50,327 nucleotides of DNA, taken from positions 1 to 50,327 of the forward strand of contig CAIQRS010000274.1 in the NCBI GenBank assembly GCA_903874275.1, in the 5' to 3' direction. Below, one piece after another: positions 15,019 through 26,106 of the stretch. The stretch is from an uncultured Anaeromyxobacter sp. (GTDB lineage Bacteria; Myxococcota; Myxococcia; Myxococcales; Anaeromyxobacteraceae). The notes under the pieces are model-generated. The model had not been told where the DNA came from. It saw nothing but the letters and a program-made list of their open reading frames with translations, and searched no databases. Every line of letters begins with the position of its first letter. Positions within the stretch are counted from its first letter, which is position 1. The position numbers and the translations under genes are program-made.

Positions 15019-16788
15019 ATGTCCGACATCGAAAAGCGGAATCTCATCGCCCAGTGGGCCTTCGACACCCGCCCCGTCCTGGGCCGCTTCCACCTCTGGC
15101 TCGAGGACGTGAACGTCCACCGCTCCCAGGCCGAGCCGGTCTCCTCCCACACCTTCACTCCCCGTGGGATCGCCCGCAACCTGGCGGTCACCGCCGCGGC
15201 CACCGCGCTCGGCACCAAGCTCTACGGCGGGTACGGCGACGGGGCCGGGAAGGACAAGTTCGCCTACAACCAGGCCAAGAAGGGCGCCGACGCCATCAGC
15301 GCCTACGTCATGAGCGAGGGGCTCTGGTACCTGACCCGCACCCTGCCCGAGGACCACGCCATCATGGTGAGCCTGGGCGAGGGGCTCATGCCCAAGGCGG
15401 GCGAGACGCCGGAGATGGGCGCAAATCCATTGCTCGGCTTCGGCCGCGTCTATGCGCGCCCCGAGGTGGCCATGACGGTGGACCGCCGGGTGCGCCGCCT
15501 CCTCAACGAGCCCGGCCACACCTTCGAGCAGTTTCACGGCTGGCTGAAGAGCCGAGGCATCACCATCTGGGGCGCGGCCGTGGACACGCTGGAGAACACC
15601 TCCCGCTTCGCCGAGGGGAAGCCCACCGGTCCCATGGTGGTCTTCCACCTCTTCGACTCGCCGCTCACCATCTCGCGCCCGTACGAGTCGTACACCGGCT
15701 GCCTCACCGTGCCCCGGCCGGTGGCCCGCAAGGCAGAGGACCTGGCCGTGCTGCTCGACTACCGCACGCCGCGCGCCAAGGTGATGGAGGTCATCCAGGC
15801 AACCTACCCGGGCATCCGCCCCGACCACGTGCACGTCTGGACGCTGCGCGGGAAGAGCCGGCTGAAGCGGCTGGGCAAGACCTGGGAGGCCTGGACCTCG
15901 GCCGGCGCGCACCTGGTGGAGGACGGCTGGAAGGCCCCCTCCGGGCTGGAGATCTTCACCGACTCGGGCACCTACGCCCCCACCTTCCTGGTGGGGAGCT
16001 GGAAGGACGCCTCGGGCGCCCCGCACGTCTTCCTCTGCGACGGCTACGCGGCCAGCGCCGAGGCCATGCAGGCCTCCAGCCTCGACGAGGTCCTCGACGT
16101 CTCGTCGAGCATGGCGGTCTTCTCCCCGAGCTTCGATCTCCCCTGCGACCAGGAGGCGAAGATCATGCAACTCGACCCGGGCGCGCCCGACTTCGCGGCG
16201 AGCATCCGGGCCATCACGGCCGGCCGGCCGGTCACCGACGCCGAGGTGGAGGGCTACGCCGCGGCCATCCGCGACGCCCGGAACTGCAACGTCCCCATGG
16301 GGAAGCCCGTTCTCCGGGCCGACAGCTTCCTCCCCGAGAAGCACTGGGGCGTGCTGGCGGCCATCGGGTACATGTGCGACGACCCGTACACCGGAACCAA
16401 GGGGGTGGAGAAGGTCTCGGAGGGCGTCTACCGGGTCACCACGCGCCTCGCCACCCGCAACGCCTCCTCCTACATCACCTTCACGTTCCGTCTCATGGAG
16501 TCGTTCGAGCAGCAGCGCCACGTCTTCAGCCCGCTGCTGGTCCGCTTCCTCTCCGGCGTGGACCACACCAAGCGCGCCGTGAAGATCTCCGACTCGGGGC
16601 GCATCCGCAACGAGCTCCAGACCATGTTCTCCCAGGCGCTCGACCACGACGGTGACCGGATGACGGTGCACTTCGACCGGGTGGACGAGAAGGTGATGCC
16701 CCGCGAGAAGCAGGAGGCCATCCGCCGGGTGCTCGAGTGGTACAAGGCGAACCACCCGGTCTGGTTCACCTGGCTGGACGTGGCCTGA
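15019..16788 (+). CDS. Conserved-looking soluble protein of unknown function
   Basis: The 589-residue product has no leader and no obvious membrane helix. It has well-formed globular sequence with recurrent aromatic and charged motifs (RFHLWLEDVNVHRSQAEP near the N-terminus, FAYNQAKKGADAISAY, an HVHVWTLRGKSR stretch in the middle, HWGVLAAIGYMCDDPYTGTKG, and a closing WYKANHPVWFTWLDVA). I cannot assign a family. The start is fixed by a -10 box 8 nt upstream. It shares a 26-bp divergent promoter region with the HExxH membrane protein, so the two may be co-regulated. Confidence 0.75.
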   Translation: MSDIEKRNLIAQWAFDTRPVLGRFHLWLEDVNVHRSQAEPVSSHTFTPRGIARNLAVTAAATALGTKLYGGYGDGAGKDKFAYNQAKKGADAISAYVMSEGLWYLTRTLPEDHAIMVSLGEGLMPKAGETPEMGANPLLGFGRVYARPEVAMTVDRRVRRLLNEPGHTFEQFHGWLKSRGITIWGAAVDTLENTSRFAEGKPTGPMVVFHLFDSPLTISRPYESYTGCLTVPRPVARKAEDLAVLLDYRTPRAKVMEVIQATYPGIRPDHVHVWTLRGKSRLKRLGKTWEAWTSAGAHLVEDGWKAPSGLEIFTDSGTYAPTFLVGSWKDASGAPHVFLCDGYAASAEAMQASSLDEVLDVSSSMAVFSPSFDLPCDQEAKIMQLDPGAPDFAASIRAITAGRPVTDAEVEGYAAAIRDARNCNVPMGKPVLRADSFLPEKHWGVLAAIGYMCDDPYTGTKGVEKVSEGVYRVTTRLATRNASSYITFTFRLMESFEQQRHVFSPLLVRFLSGVDHTKRAVKISDSGRIRNELQTMFSQALDHDGDRMTVHFDRVDEKVMPREKQEAIRRVLEWYKANHPVWFTWLDVA

Positions 16789-16789
16789 G

Positions 16790-17245
16790 TCAGTAGCCGG
16801 TGCCGCCGCCCGGGTAGGGATCGGGGGCGGGCGCGGCCGCGGCGCGGATGGTGATGGTGCCGTTCGGCGTGACCATCATCGAGGCGTGGCTGGAGCAGTA
16901 GTAACTCAGCACCGTGCCCTCGACGAGCCCGGCCGGGAGGGTGAAGGTCTTCGTCCCCGTGAACAGCCCGGTGTCGAAGGGAGTCCCGCCTCCCGGTGCA
17001 CCGGGGGTGAATGTTGCCGGTGCCACCTGCTGGGTGACCGAGTGGGCCATGGCGTCGCGGTTCAGCACCGTGATGGTTGCGCCGGCCGGGGCCGAGAGGT
17101 TGAGCGGCGCGTAGGCCATGCCGGAGATGGTGATGTAGTAGCCGGGCGGCAGGGACGAGGCCGCCGGCGTGGAATCGCCGCAGGCGGCGGCGAGCGCAAG
17201 GACGGCGACGAGGGGAAACGAGCGAAGCGTGGATCGCATGGGCAT
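16790..17245 (-). CDS. Cupredoxin (plastocyanin-like) lipoprotein
   Basis: The 151-residue protein has a lipoprotein leader with the modified Cys at C22 (LALAAAC-G). The mature part is a cupredoxin fold with all four type 1 copper ligands visible: H68 in AMAHS, and C117, H120 and M123/M124 in YYCSSHASMM. Such proteins shuttle electrons in the periplasm; a lipid anchor would tether it to a membrane. A Pro/Gly/Tyr tail follows the last strand. The ATG at 17245 has AGGAGG 4 nt upstream; the ATG at 17239 is also possible. It is divergent from the sigma-like microprotein. Confidence 0.85.
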   Translation of the reverse strand: MPMRSTLRSFPLVAVLALAAACGDSTPAASSLPPGYYITISGMAYAPLNLSAPAGATITVLNRDAMAHSVTQQVAPATFTPGAPGGGTPFDTGLFTGTKTFTLPAGLVEGTVLSYYCSSHASMMVTPNGTITIRAAAAPAPDPYPGGGTGY

Positions 17246-17458
17246 TGTGCCTCCTGTTCCGGAGGAAGGGTTCCGGCTGCCAGGATCACACCGGCGACCC
17301 GCAAAAGGCGCCACGAAAACGAATACTTGCAGCGATTTGCCGCGCTCCCCCCTCCATCCGCCGCCCACGGACGCCGGGATGCTGGCCCGATTCGCCGCGC
17401 CCAGGTGTCTTCATCGTCGGGTGGTCTCGGGTCGAGTCGTCACGGGGGAGGTTGGACA

Positions 17459-17617
17459 TTGGACCACCGCGACGCGGCGGTCCGGCTCTGCCGGGACTAT
17501 GGTCCCGCGGTGTACAGGCGCTGCCTGCGGCTCCTGCGGAACCGGGAGGCGGCGCAGGACGCGACCCGGGAGGTGGTCATGCGGTTGTTTCGAAGCCTGG
17601 GGAGGGAGTTCTCATGA
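17459..17617 (+). CDS. 52-residue sigma-70 region 2 microprotein
   Basis: The peptide reads like the first part of an ECF-type sigma factor (region 2.1-2.2): AAVRLCRDYGPAVYRRC, RLLRNREAAQDATREV, MRLFRSL, and then stops. Region 2.3-2.4 and region 4, needed for promoter opening and -35 recognition, are absent. A very good GGGGGAGG site stands 8 nt before the TTG at 17459, and the stop shares ATGA with the next gene, so the short form appears to be translated rather than dead. It could be a decoy for the downstream anti-sigma-like protein or a remnant kept for coupling. Both readings are inference. Confidence 0.6.
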   Translation: MDHRDAAVRLCRDYGPAVYRRCLRLLRNREAAQDATREVVMRLFRSLGREFS

Positions 17618-18378
17618 CCGCTCGGTGCCCGTCCGACCTGCGCCTCGAGGGATACCTCCTCGACCCGGAGAGATCGGAACTGGGCGAGCACGTGGGTGGA
17701 TGCGTGACCTGTCGCGTCCGGCTGGAACGGATGAACGCGGGGGGCGACGACTTCCGCCAGTACGTGTTCCCCGCCACGATCGACGCGGTCGTCGCTGCTG
17801 CGGCCCCCCGGCCCCGTCCGGGCTGGATCGCGCCCTTCCTGCCGGTCGCCGCGGCGTGCGCCGCCGCCATGATCTTCCTCCTGAAGCCGGTTCCGCCGGA
17901 GGGCATCCTCGCGGCCAGGGGAGAGGTTCTCTCGCTGGAGGTCTTCACCGGGTCCTCCGAAGGCGCACGCCAGCTGGGCAACGGCGAGCTCCTGCCCGAA
18001 GGGACCCCGCTTCGCTTCCGGGTCAAGACCACGGTTCCCTGCCGCGTGCGGGTCGTCTCCGCCGATTGCGAGGGGCGGGTCGTCCTGCTCTACCCCCCAC
18101 CGGGCGAGGACTCGCCGATCGTGAGCGGAACGTCGGTCCTTCCCGGAGAGGCGAAGCTGGGCGGCGACGAGGGGCCGGAGCGAATCTTCGCGCTCTGCAG
18201 CCGCGAGCCGCTCCCCGTTCTGGCCCTGGCTGCGAAGCTCTCCGACCAGGCCACCGGGGACGACGACCGGGTCCGCCGGGCGAGCCGGCTCTCGGGACTG
18301 CCGGAGGGAACGCTGCAGGCCACGCTTCTGGTCGAGCACGGCGAGGAGAAGGCCGGCCAAGGCCACCCCGAGAAGTGA
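17614..18378 (+). CDS. Anti-sigma-like zinc-finger membrane protein with DUF4384-type domain
   Basis: The 254-residue protein begins with a zinc anti-sigma motif, HVGGCVTC (H-x3-C-x2-C, about residues 25-32), followed by one transmembrane helix (about 70-88, ending FLL) and a C-terminal beta-rich domain like DUF4384 (GELLPEGTPLRFRVKTTVPCRVRVVSADCEGRVVLLYP is its core). This is the usual partner of ECF sigma factors in myxobacterial-type operons. The upstream gene, coupled by ATGA, supplies only a sigma region 2 fragment, so its true partner is unclear. The hybrid kinase follows after 37 bp, which includes a small GCCCC-AAGA-GGGGC hairpin. Confidence 0.7.
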   Translation: MTARCPSDLRLEGYLLDPERSELGEHVGGCVTCRVRLERMNAGGDDFRQYVFPATIDAVVAAAAPRPRPGWIAPFLPVAAACAAAMIFLLKPVPPEGILAARGEVLSLEVFTGSSEGARQLGNGELLPEGTPLRFRVKTTVPCRVRVVSADCEGRVVLLYPPPGEDSPIVSGTSVLPGEAKLGGDEGPERIFALCSREPLPVLALAAKLSDQATGDDDRVRRASRLSGLPEGTLQATLLVEHGEEKAGQGHPEK

Positions 18379-18415
18379 CGCCCCAAGAGGGGCTGTCAGA
18401 TTCGACCCTGCGTCG

Positions 18416-20860
<2,445 letters not shown>

Positions 20861-20893
20861 CCGCGGCGCCCAGGGACTGCCTGGATCCTGGCA

Positions 20894-20919
20894 CCGGCTG
20901 CCCGGGGAGCGGGCACCGG
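20894..20919 (+). terminator. Imperfect hairpin after the hybrid kinase
   Basis: CCGG-ct-GCCC pairs with GGGC-a-CCGG around a 7-nt loop, 34 bp after the kinase stop. There is no T run, so a terminator role is only possible. Confidence 0.25.
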
Positions 20920-21005
20920 AGTCCCGTGACCGCCGCGCGATCGCGCAGCCCGATGCCCGGTGGCGCGGCGCGCCCCTTGCAGCCGGGAGCAGCCGGAGGT
21001 GAGGC

Positions 21006-21344
21006 GTGACCAAGATCGAGGCAGTCATCCAGCCGTCACGGCTGGAGACCCTGAAGAACGCGTTCGCGGCATGGGGGGTCGAGGGGCTGACCGTGACCGA
21101 GGTGAAGGGTTACGGAAGGCAGCGCGGGCACGGCGAGGTCTACCGGGGCGCCGAGTACTCCATCGACTTCCGCCCCAAGCTGAAGGTCGAGGTGGTGGTC
21201 CCCAGCTCCCTCGTCCCGCGCCTCCTCGACGTCCTCCAGAAGGCGGTGGGGACCGGGCGCATCGGTGACGGGAAGGTCTTCGTCGTGCCCGTGGACGAGG
21301 CGATCCGGGTGCGCACCGGGGAGCGGGGTGACGAGGTCCTGTAG
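21006..21344 (+). CDS. glnB: Nitrogen regulatory protein P-II
   Basis: The 112-residue protein has the canonical PII plan: MTKIEAVIQPSRLETLKNAF, the T-loop GRQRGHGEVYRGAEY with the uridylylation site Y51, the B-loop TGRIGDGKVFV and a C-terminal VRTGERGDEVL. PII proteins bind ATP/ADP and 2-oxoglutarate and control nitrogen assimilation. A strong GGAGGTGAGGC site precedes the GTG at 21006. No amtB or glnA is adjacent, so the usual genetic partners are elsewhere; glnB rather than glnK is therefore a weak preference. Confidence 0.92.
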   Translation: MTKIEAVIQPSRLETLKNAFAAWGVEGLTVTEVKGYGRQRGHGEVYRGAEYSIDFRPKLKVEVVVPSSLVPRLLDVLQKAVGTGRIGDGKVFVVPVDEAIRVRTGERGDEVL

Positions 21345-21405
21345 CGGTCGGGCGCCGGGGCGGGCTTGCAACACCCTTTCTCCCGTGGGATGAGCCCTGG
21401 TCAGG

Positions 21406-21984
21406 ATGAGCGCCCCGTCCCTCCTGCTCTCGGCGTTCGCTCCCGAGCTCTCCGGGCTCGACCGCGAGCCTCCGGCGGGCTGGGTCGTCGCCACCTCCGG
21501 CATCGGGGCGATCACCGCCGCGGTGGAGACCTGCCGCCTGCTCCGGGAGCACCGGCCGTCCCGCCTCCTCTTCGTGGGGACCTGCGGGGCCTACGACGGG
21601 CGGCTCGCGGTGGGCGACGTCCTCTCTGCGGCGCGGGCCATCGCCACCTCGGTGGAGGAGGCGGAGGGGCGTGCCTACCGTCCGGCCGCGGAGGTTTCCC
21701 GGTGGCCGGCCACCTGGGTCCTTCCGCTCCCCGCCCACGACGTCGCCGTCCCGCCCGCCATCACCCTGACCGAGGCGGGGGCGCGGTCCCTCGCCCGGAT
21801 CGCCGCGGCCGAGCACCTGGAGCTCACCGGGGTGCTGGCGGCCTGCGCCGCGGCGGGCGTCCCGGCGGCCGCGGTCCTGGGCGTCGCCAACCGGGTCGGG
21901 CCCGACGCGCACGCGGAGTGGATGGGGGAGAACGCCCGGGCGAGCGCCCTCGTCGTCGCGGCCATCCGGCCGTTCCTGGGATAG
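21406..21984 (+). CDS. Nucleoside phosphorylase / nucleosidase-family protein
   Basis: The 192-residue protein has the purine-nucleosidase fold signatures GIGAITAA, LLFVGTCGAYD, a VGDVLSA strand and a late catalytic-like segment LTGVLAACAAAGVPAAAVLGVANRVGPDAHAEW. It resembles MTA/SAH nucleosidases and futalosine hydrolase (MqnB) but is shorter, and the usual SMExxAV binding motif is replaced by TGVLAAC, so the substrate is open. It precedes fdhD by 3 bp and is probably co-transcribed with it. Confidence 0.65.
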   Translation: MSAPSLLLSAFAPELSGLDREPPAGWVVATSGIGAITAAVETCRLLREHRPSRLLFVGTCGAYDGRLAVGDVLSAARAIATSVEEAEGRAYRPAAEVSRWPATWVLPLPAHDVAVPPAITLTEAGARSLARIAAAEHLELTGVLAACAAAGVPAAAVLGVANRVGPDAHAEWMGENARASALVVAAIRPFLG

Positions 21985-21987
21985 GGG

Positions 21988-22860
21988 ATGGACGAGAACC
22001 CGCCCGTCCACCCGCGCGCCGGGGCCACCACCGACGTGGAGGTGGTCCGCGTGGAGGGCGGCCGGGCCGAGCGGCGCGCCGACGCGGTGGCGGTGGAGGA
22101 ACCGCTCGAGGTCCGCGTGGACGGCGAGACGGTGGCGGTGACCATGCGCACGCCGGGCGCCGACTCCGACCTGGCGCTCGGCTTCCTCTTCTCGGAAGGG
22201 ATGATCGACGGGGCCGGCGACGTCGGCTCGGTGGCCCACTGCGGCCGCCCCGGCGAGGAGGGGTACGGGAACGTCGTGGACGTGCGCTCCGCCGGCGGCC
22301 ACCGGATCGACGTCGAGCGCGTCCTCGAGGGGCGGCGCTGGTCCACCACCACGTCGGCCTGCGGGGTCTGCGGCCGCCGGAGCATCGACGGGCTGCTGGC
22401 CCGCTGCTCCCCGGTGGGGGACGCCCCGGCGCTCCCGGCGGCGGAGATCCTGCGCTGCATGGCGCTGCTCTCCGGGTTGCAGCCGGTCTTCTCGCGGACC
22501 GGCGGCCTCCACGCGGCCGCGGCCTTCGGCGAGGGCGGCGCGCTGCTCGCCTCGGCGGAGGACGTGGGGCGCCACAACGCGGTGGACAAGGTGGTGGGGG
22601 CGCTCCTGCGCCGCGGCCTGGCCGGGCGCCCCGGACCCGGCGGGGCCCGCCTGCTCGCGGTGAGCGGCCGGACCAGCTTCGAGATCGTGCAGAAGGGCGC
22701 CGCCGCGGGCGTCCCGGTGGTGGCCGGGGTCTCGGCCCCCAGTTCACTGGCGGTAGATCTGGCCCGGGGTGCGGGGATCGCCCTGGTGGGCTTCGCCCGG
22801 GGCGACAGGCTGAACGTGTACACCCACGCGGAGCGGATCGCGGGGGCGGCCCCGGGCTGA
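21988..22860 (+). CDS. fdhD: Formate dehydrogenase sulfurtransferase FdhD
   Basis: The 290-residue protein matches FdhD throughout: EEPLEVRVDGE, DLALGFLFSEGMI, the Cys loop TTSACGVCGR (C125, C128), FSRTGGLHAAAAF, AEDVGRHNAVDKVVG, SGRTSFEIVQKGAAAGVPVV-GVSAPSSLAVDLA and a final RLNVYTH. FdhD moves sulfur from the IscS desulfurase to the molybdenum (or tungsten) cofactor of formate dehydrogenase. No formate dehydrogenase is in the window, but mobA at 39466-40080 is another step of the same cofactor pathway. The ATG at 21988 follows the nucleosidase-like stop after 3 bp. Confidence 0.95.
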   Translation: MDENPPVHPRAGATTDVEVVRVEGGRAERRADAVAVEEPLEVRVDGETVAVTMRTPGADSDLALGFLFSEGMIDGAGDVGSVAHCGRPGEEGYGNVVDVRSAGGHRIDVERVLEGRRWSTTTSACGVCGRRSIDGLLARCSPVGDAPALPAAEILRCMALLSGLQPVFSRTGGLHAAAAFGEGGALLASAEDVGRHNAVDKVVGALLRRGLAGRPGPGGARLLAVSGRTSFEIVQKGAAAGVPVVAGVSAPSSLAVDLARGAGIALVGFARGDRLNVYTHAERIAGAAPG

Positions 22861-22880
22861 GCCCGGGCGGCGCCTGGACC

Positions 22881-25130
22881 TCAGAAACCCAGCTGGACTC
22901 CCAGCGTGGGCAGGATCGCCCAGAGCCCGGGAGAGCCGAAGGCCGGCGGGTACCAGGCGAACATGAGCTGCAGCCGCAGCACCCCGACGAGGGCCGCCGC
23001 CGCCCCCGCCTCGACGGCGGGGCGCGAGCAGGCCCCGATGGTCACCCGGTCCTGCCCCTCGCAGGGGGATCCGCCGAAGGAGTCGTTCGGGGAGAGCATG
23101 TAGCCGCCCCGCAGCAGGAAGGAGGGCTGGAAGGCCGGTGACCCCATCGACGCCGGGAGCGCGTCGAGGCCGATCATGGGGACGAAGGCCACCGGGGGCG
23201 GGCTCGAGCCGAAGGAGGTGGCCAGGTTCATCACCTCGATTGCCCCGGTGAGCCGGACCCAGGAGAGGTGCTTCACGGCCCAGTCGCCACCGACCTCGAG
23301 CGCCCGGCCCAGCGAGAGCCAGACCGTGGTGCGGGGGGGCACGTAGTAGAAGTAGTCCACCCCCATGCGACCGGCGGCGCCGATCGCGACCTCCTCGCCG
23401 AAGGTCGGCTGCGCCCGGGCCAGCTGGTCGGTCACGGCCGCGAGCTGGGAGCGCATCGCGGCCAGGACCTGGTCCTCGGTGGCGCCCGGCGGCACGCTGA
23501 CGTCGGACCACTCGTACCCGTAGGCGGCGAGCAGGCGCGTCATCTGGGTGGCCTCCGACTCGTCCTCCTGCTTCCGCCAGTCCGGATTGCCGGTCACCCC
23601 GGCGACCCGCGCCGGTGGCGCGCCCTCCAGCGCCCCCTTGCATGCCGCGAACTCGGCGGGGGGCGGGCTCCACCTCGAGTCGGGGCGGCAGCGGTCCCAG
23701 AGCCGGTCGAGGGAGACCTGGGCGAGGATGCGCTGGTTGTGCAGGGCCTTGCCGGCGCAGCGGGCCTCAGCGTCGGGGGCGCCGTCGAAGATGGCGCGGA
23801 GGCAGCCGACGGGCGCCCAGGACTCGGCCGCGGCGCGCGCCTCGGGGAGGTCCTCCGGCCAGACGTAGCGGTGGCGGAGATCCGCCGCCAGGCGCGGGAC
23901 CGTGAAGCGCTCCAGCTGCCGCCGGGCCTCGTACATGCCCAGGTCGAAGTCGTACGACCGGAATCCGCGGTCGAAGAAGCCGAAGAAGGCGTACATGGGC
24001 GAGCTGGCCGCGGGGAAGTGGCGGCGAGGGAAGATCAGGTTCCCGGCGGTCTCGGGGTAGTCCTGGATGAGCAGGAAGAGCTCCCGGGAGCGGGCGCTGT
24101 TCACGAACCCTCCCAGCTCCCGGAGCAGCAGCGGCAGGAGCGACCTGTCGCTGCCCGACTCGGAGGCGGCCTGGTCCGGGAAGGCGGCCCCGTCGGCGGA
24201 GAGGAAGGCGAAGGCCACCTCTGGGGGCGGAGTGCGGGAGGCGTCGAGCCGGGGCCCGTCGTTCCAGCGCAGGCCTCGCCCCGGCGTCCGGGAGAGCCCG
24301 CCCGCCGCGTAGGTGGCGGCCAGCCGGAGCGGGGAGTTGTCGAAGACCCCGCCGTCCACGAAGAGGCTCGTGGTCGCCGCCGCTTCCGGGCAGAACGGCG
24401 CAGCCCGGCCGAGCGTGCGCACCACGCAGTGCTTCACCGGTCGTGGAGGGAAGGCGACGGGGAAGGAGGTCGAGGCGATGACCGCGTCGAGGAGGGCCGC
24501 GAAGGGCACGCTCCCGTCCCCGGCCTCCGGGAGGAAGGCCTGCTCGTCGAGCGAGTCGGGATCGACGTAGTTGGTGATGAGCGGAGGGCGCCCCTCGCCA
24601 CGCCCCCGGATCCGGACCACGAAGTGCTCCTCGGTCACCGGGACCTTGAGGCGCCCCTCGGCGGCCTCGATGAGCCGCGGGGAGAGGCGCGAGGCGGCGA
24701 CGCCCAGGACCACGTCGCAGTCCTCCGGGAGCCCCCGGGCGAGCTCCTCCTCCACCATCGCCCCCACCTCCTGGAAGCTCTGCTGGGAGAAGGCCGCCAC
24801 CGGGCTCCTCGAGTCGGTGCGGAAGAGCTGGTTCAATCCCATGGGGACCCAGACCCGGTGGAAGAGGCTCCGGCGCGGGTCGAGCGACGTGCCGGCGCAC
24901 GAGGCCCGCAGGGTGAGCAGCGCGTTCACGCTGCCCGCCGACGCCCCGGTGGCGATGATGGTCCGGAAGGTGCCCGGGTTGGCCCGTTGCGCGGCCAGCG
25001 TGTAGTAGAGGTAGCCGGCCTCGTAGGCGCCCAGGGAGACCCCTCCACTGACGGTGAGGGCCACGGGGACGTCGCGCGCCTCGCCGGGAACGGCGGAGAG
25101 GAGCAGCGCGGCGAGAACGGGGAGGGTCAT
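22881..25130 (-). CDS. Exported patatin-like phospholipase with C-terminal barrel-like domain
   Basis: The 749-residue protein has a leader (LPVLAALLLSAVPGEA). The patatin domain follows with the oxyanion loop SGGVSLG, the nucleophile elbow GASAG (S64) and the catalytic Asp in FVDGG, near residue 250. The C-terminal ~300 residues are rich in alternating beta strands, and the protein ends in LGVQLGF with a terminal Phe, as in outer-membrane barrels; PlpD-type patatins have such an arrangement. Acyl-ester hydrolysis at the cell surface or in the periplasm is inferred. The ATG at 25130 has GGAGAAGGAC upstream and overlaps the LysR stop by 4 bp (ATGA). Confidence 0.85.
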   Translation of the reverse strand: MTLPVLAALLLSAVPGEARDVPVALTVSGGVSLGAYEAGYLYYTLAAQRANPGTFRTIIATGASAGSVNALLTLRASCAGTSLDPRRSLFHRVWVPMGLNQLFRTDSRSPVAAFSQQSFQEVGAMVEEELARGLPEDCDVVLGVAASRLSPRLIEAAEGRLKVPVTEEHFVVRIRGRGEGRPPLITNYVDPDSLDEQAFLPEAGDGSVPFAALLDAVIASTSFPVAFPPRPVKHCVVRTLGRAAPFCPEAAATTSLFVDGGVFDNSPLRLAATYAAGGLSRTPGRGLRWNDGPRLDASRTPPPEVAFAFLSADGAAFPDQAASESGSDRSLLPLLLRELGGFVNSARSRELFLLIQDYPETAGNLIFPRRHFPAASSPMYAFFGFFDRGFRSYDFDLGMYEARRQLERFTVPRLAADLRHRYVWPEDLPEARAAAESWAPVGCLRAIFDGAPDAEARCAGKALHNQRILAQVSLDRLWDRCRPDSRWSPPPAEFAACKGALEGAPPARVAGVTGNPDWRKQEDESEATQMTRLLAAYGYEWSDVSVPPGATEDQVLAAMRSQLAAVTDQLARAQPTFGEEVAIGAAGRMGVDYFYYVPPRTTVWLSLGRALEVGGDWAVKHLSWVRLTGAIEVMNLATSFGSSPPPVAFVPMIGLDALPASMGSPAFQPSFLLRGGYMLSPNDSFGGSPCEGQDRVTIGACSRPAVEAGAAAALVGVLRLQLMFAWYPPAFGSPGLWAILPTLGVQLGF

Positions 25131-26098
25131 GTCCTTCTCCTGGGTCGGCTGGACGGCGAGCCCTCCTGGCCGGCCATCTCCTCGGCCCGGGCCATGAGCG
25201 GCGCGGCCCGGGCGACGAGGAGGTCGATGAAGGCCCGGGAGCGGGGGAAGAGGGAGCTCCGTCCCGGGAAGATCACGCGCACCTCGATGGCCGGTCCGCT
25301 CCACTCGGGGAGGACGGGCACGAGCGCGCCCGATCGCAGCGCGTCCTCGACCAGGAGGCGCGTGCTCATCAGCACGCCGACGCCGGCGAGCGCCGCAGCG
25401 TGGAGAGGGGCGTGGTCGTTGGCGACCAGCGCCGGAAAGAGGGGGACCGTCTCGGTGCGGGGACCGGAGGCGATGCTCCAGGAGAGGCGCGCCGGGCCTG
25501 CGCCGCCGGAGTAGACCAGCGTGGGGTGTCCGGAGAGGTCATGGGGCGCCTCGGGCCTGCCCTTCTTCTCCAGATATCCGGGGCTGGCGAAGAGGCGGGT
25601 CTGCATGGTGCCCAGCAGGCGGGTGGAATGGCGGGAGGGCGGGAGCGGCCAGGGGGAGAGGGCCACCTCGGCGCCGCGCCCCACCAGGTCCTCCGGCTCG
25701 TTCTTGAGGGTGAGGGCCACCCGGACCTCCGGGTAGGTGCGCAGGAACTCGGGCAGGAAGGGCAGGAGGAGCACCCGGGCCAGCGTGAATGGCGCGCTGA
25801 CCCGGAGCGTGCCGCGGGGCCCCGACCCCAGCCGCCGCACGGCGGCCTCGGCGTCGGAGACCTCGTCCTCGATGCGCAGGCACCGCTCCAGGAAGGCCCG
25901 GCCGGCGTCGGTCAGGCTCACCTTCCGGGTCGAGCGCAGGAGCAGGCGGACGCCGAGACGCTTCTCGAGCGCGGTGATCCTGCGGCTCACCGTGGCCTTG
26001 GGGAGCCCCAGGAACTTGCCGGCGCCGGTGAAGCTCCGCCGGGTCCCCACCGCGGCGAAGACGCGCATGTCGTTCAGGTCGGGGGTGGTGTCGCGCAT
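25127..26098 (-). CDS. LysR-family transcriptional regulator
   Basis: The 323-residue protein has an N-terminal winged helix of the LysR type: LNDMRVFAAVGTRRSFTGAGKFLGLPKATVSRRITALEKRLGVRLL, then the effector-binding domain beginning GTLRVSAPFTLA. The closest group by look is the AaeR/DmlR-like branch (RITALEKRLGVRLLLRST-KVSLTDAG). It sits third in a minus-strand operon, 8 bp after the aminotransferase and coupled to patatin by ATGA, which is unusual because LysR genes are normally divergent from their targets. It may control the operon itself through the dyad at 28525-28547. The ATG at 26098 is favoured; one at 26066 is also in frame. Confidence 0.88.
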   Translation of the reverse strand: MRDTTPDLNDMRVFAAVGTRRSFTGAGKFLGLPKATVSRRITALEKRLGVRLLLRSTRKVSLTDAGRAFLERCLRIEDEVSDAEAAVRRLGSGPRGTLRVSAPFTLARVLLLPFLPEFLRTYPEVRVALTLKNEPEDLVGRGAEVALSPWPLPPSRHSTRLLGTMQTRLFASPGYLEKKGRPEAPHDLSGHPTLVYSGGAGPARLSWSIASGPRTETVPLFPALVANDHAPLHAAALAGVGVLMSTRLLVEDALRSGALVPVLPEWSGPAIEVRVIFPGRSSLFPRSRAFIDLLVARAAPLMARAEEMAGQEGSPSSRPRRRT

Positions 26099-26106
26099 GG
26101 ACCGCG

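Noticed and set aside
15004-16755. 583-codon minus-strand frame opposite the unknown 589-residue gene
   Set aside because: The peptide is compositionally odd (His/Arg/Val-rich) and lacks a start signal, while the plus strand has a -10 box and balanced sequence.
20889-20915. Sigma-54-like TGGCAC before the PII gene
   Set aside because: No GC doublet at the required 10-nt distance; the spacing does not fit.
23268-25514. 748-codon plus-strand frame opposite the patatin gene
   Set aside because: Shadow frame; GXSXG, DGG and a signal peptide are on the minus strand.
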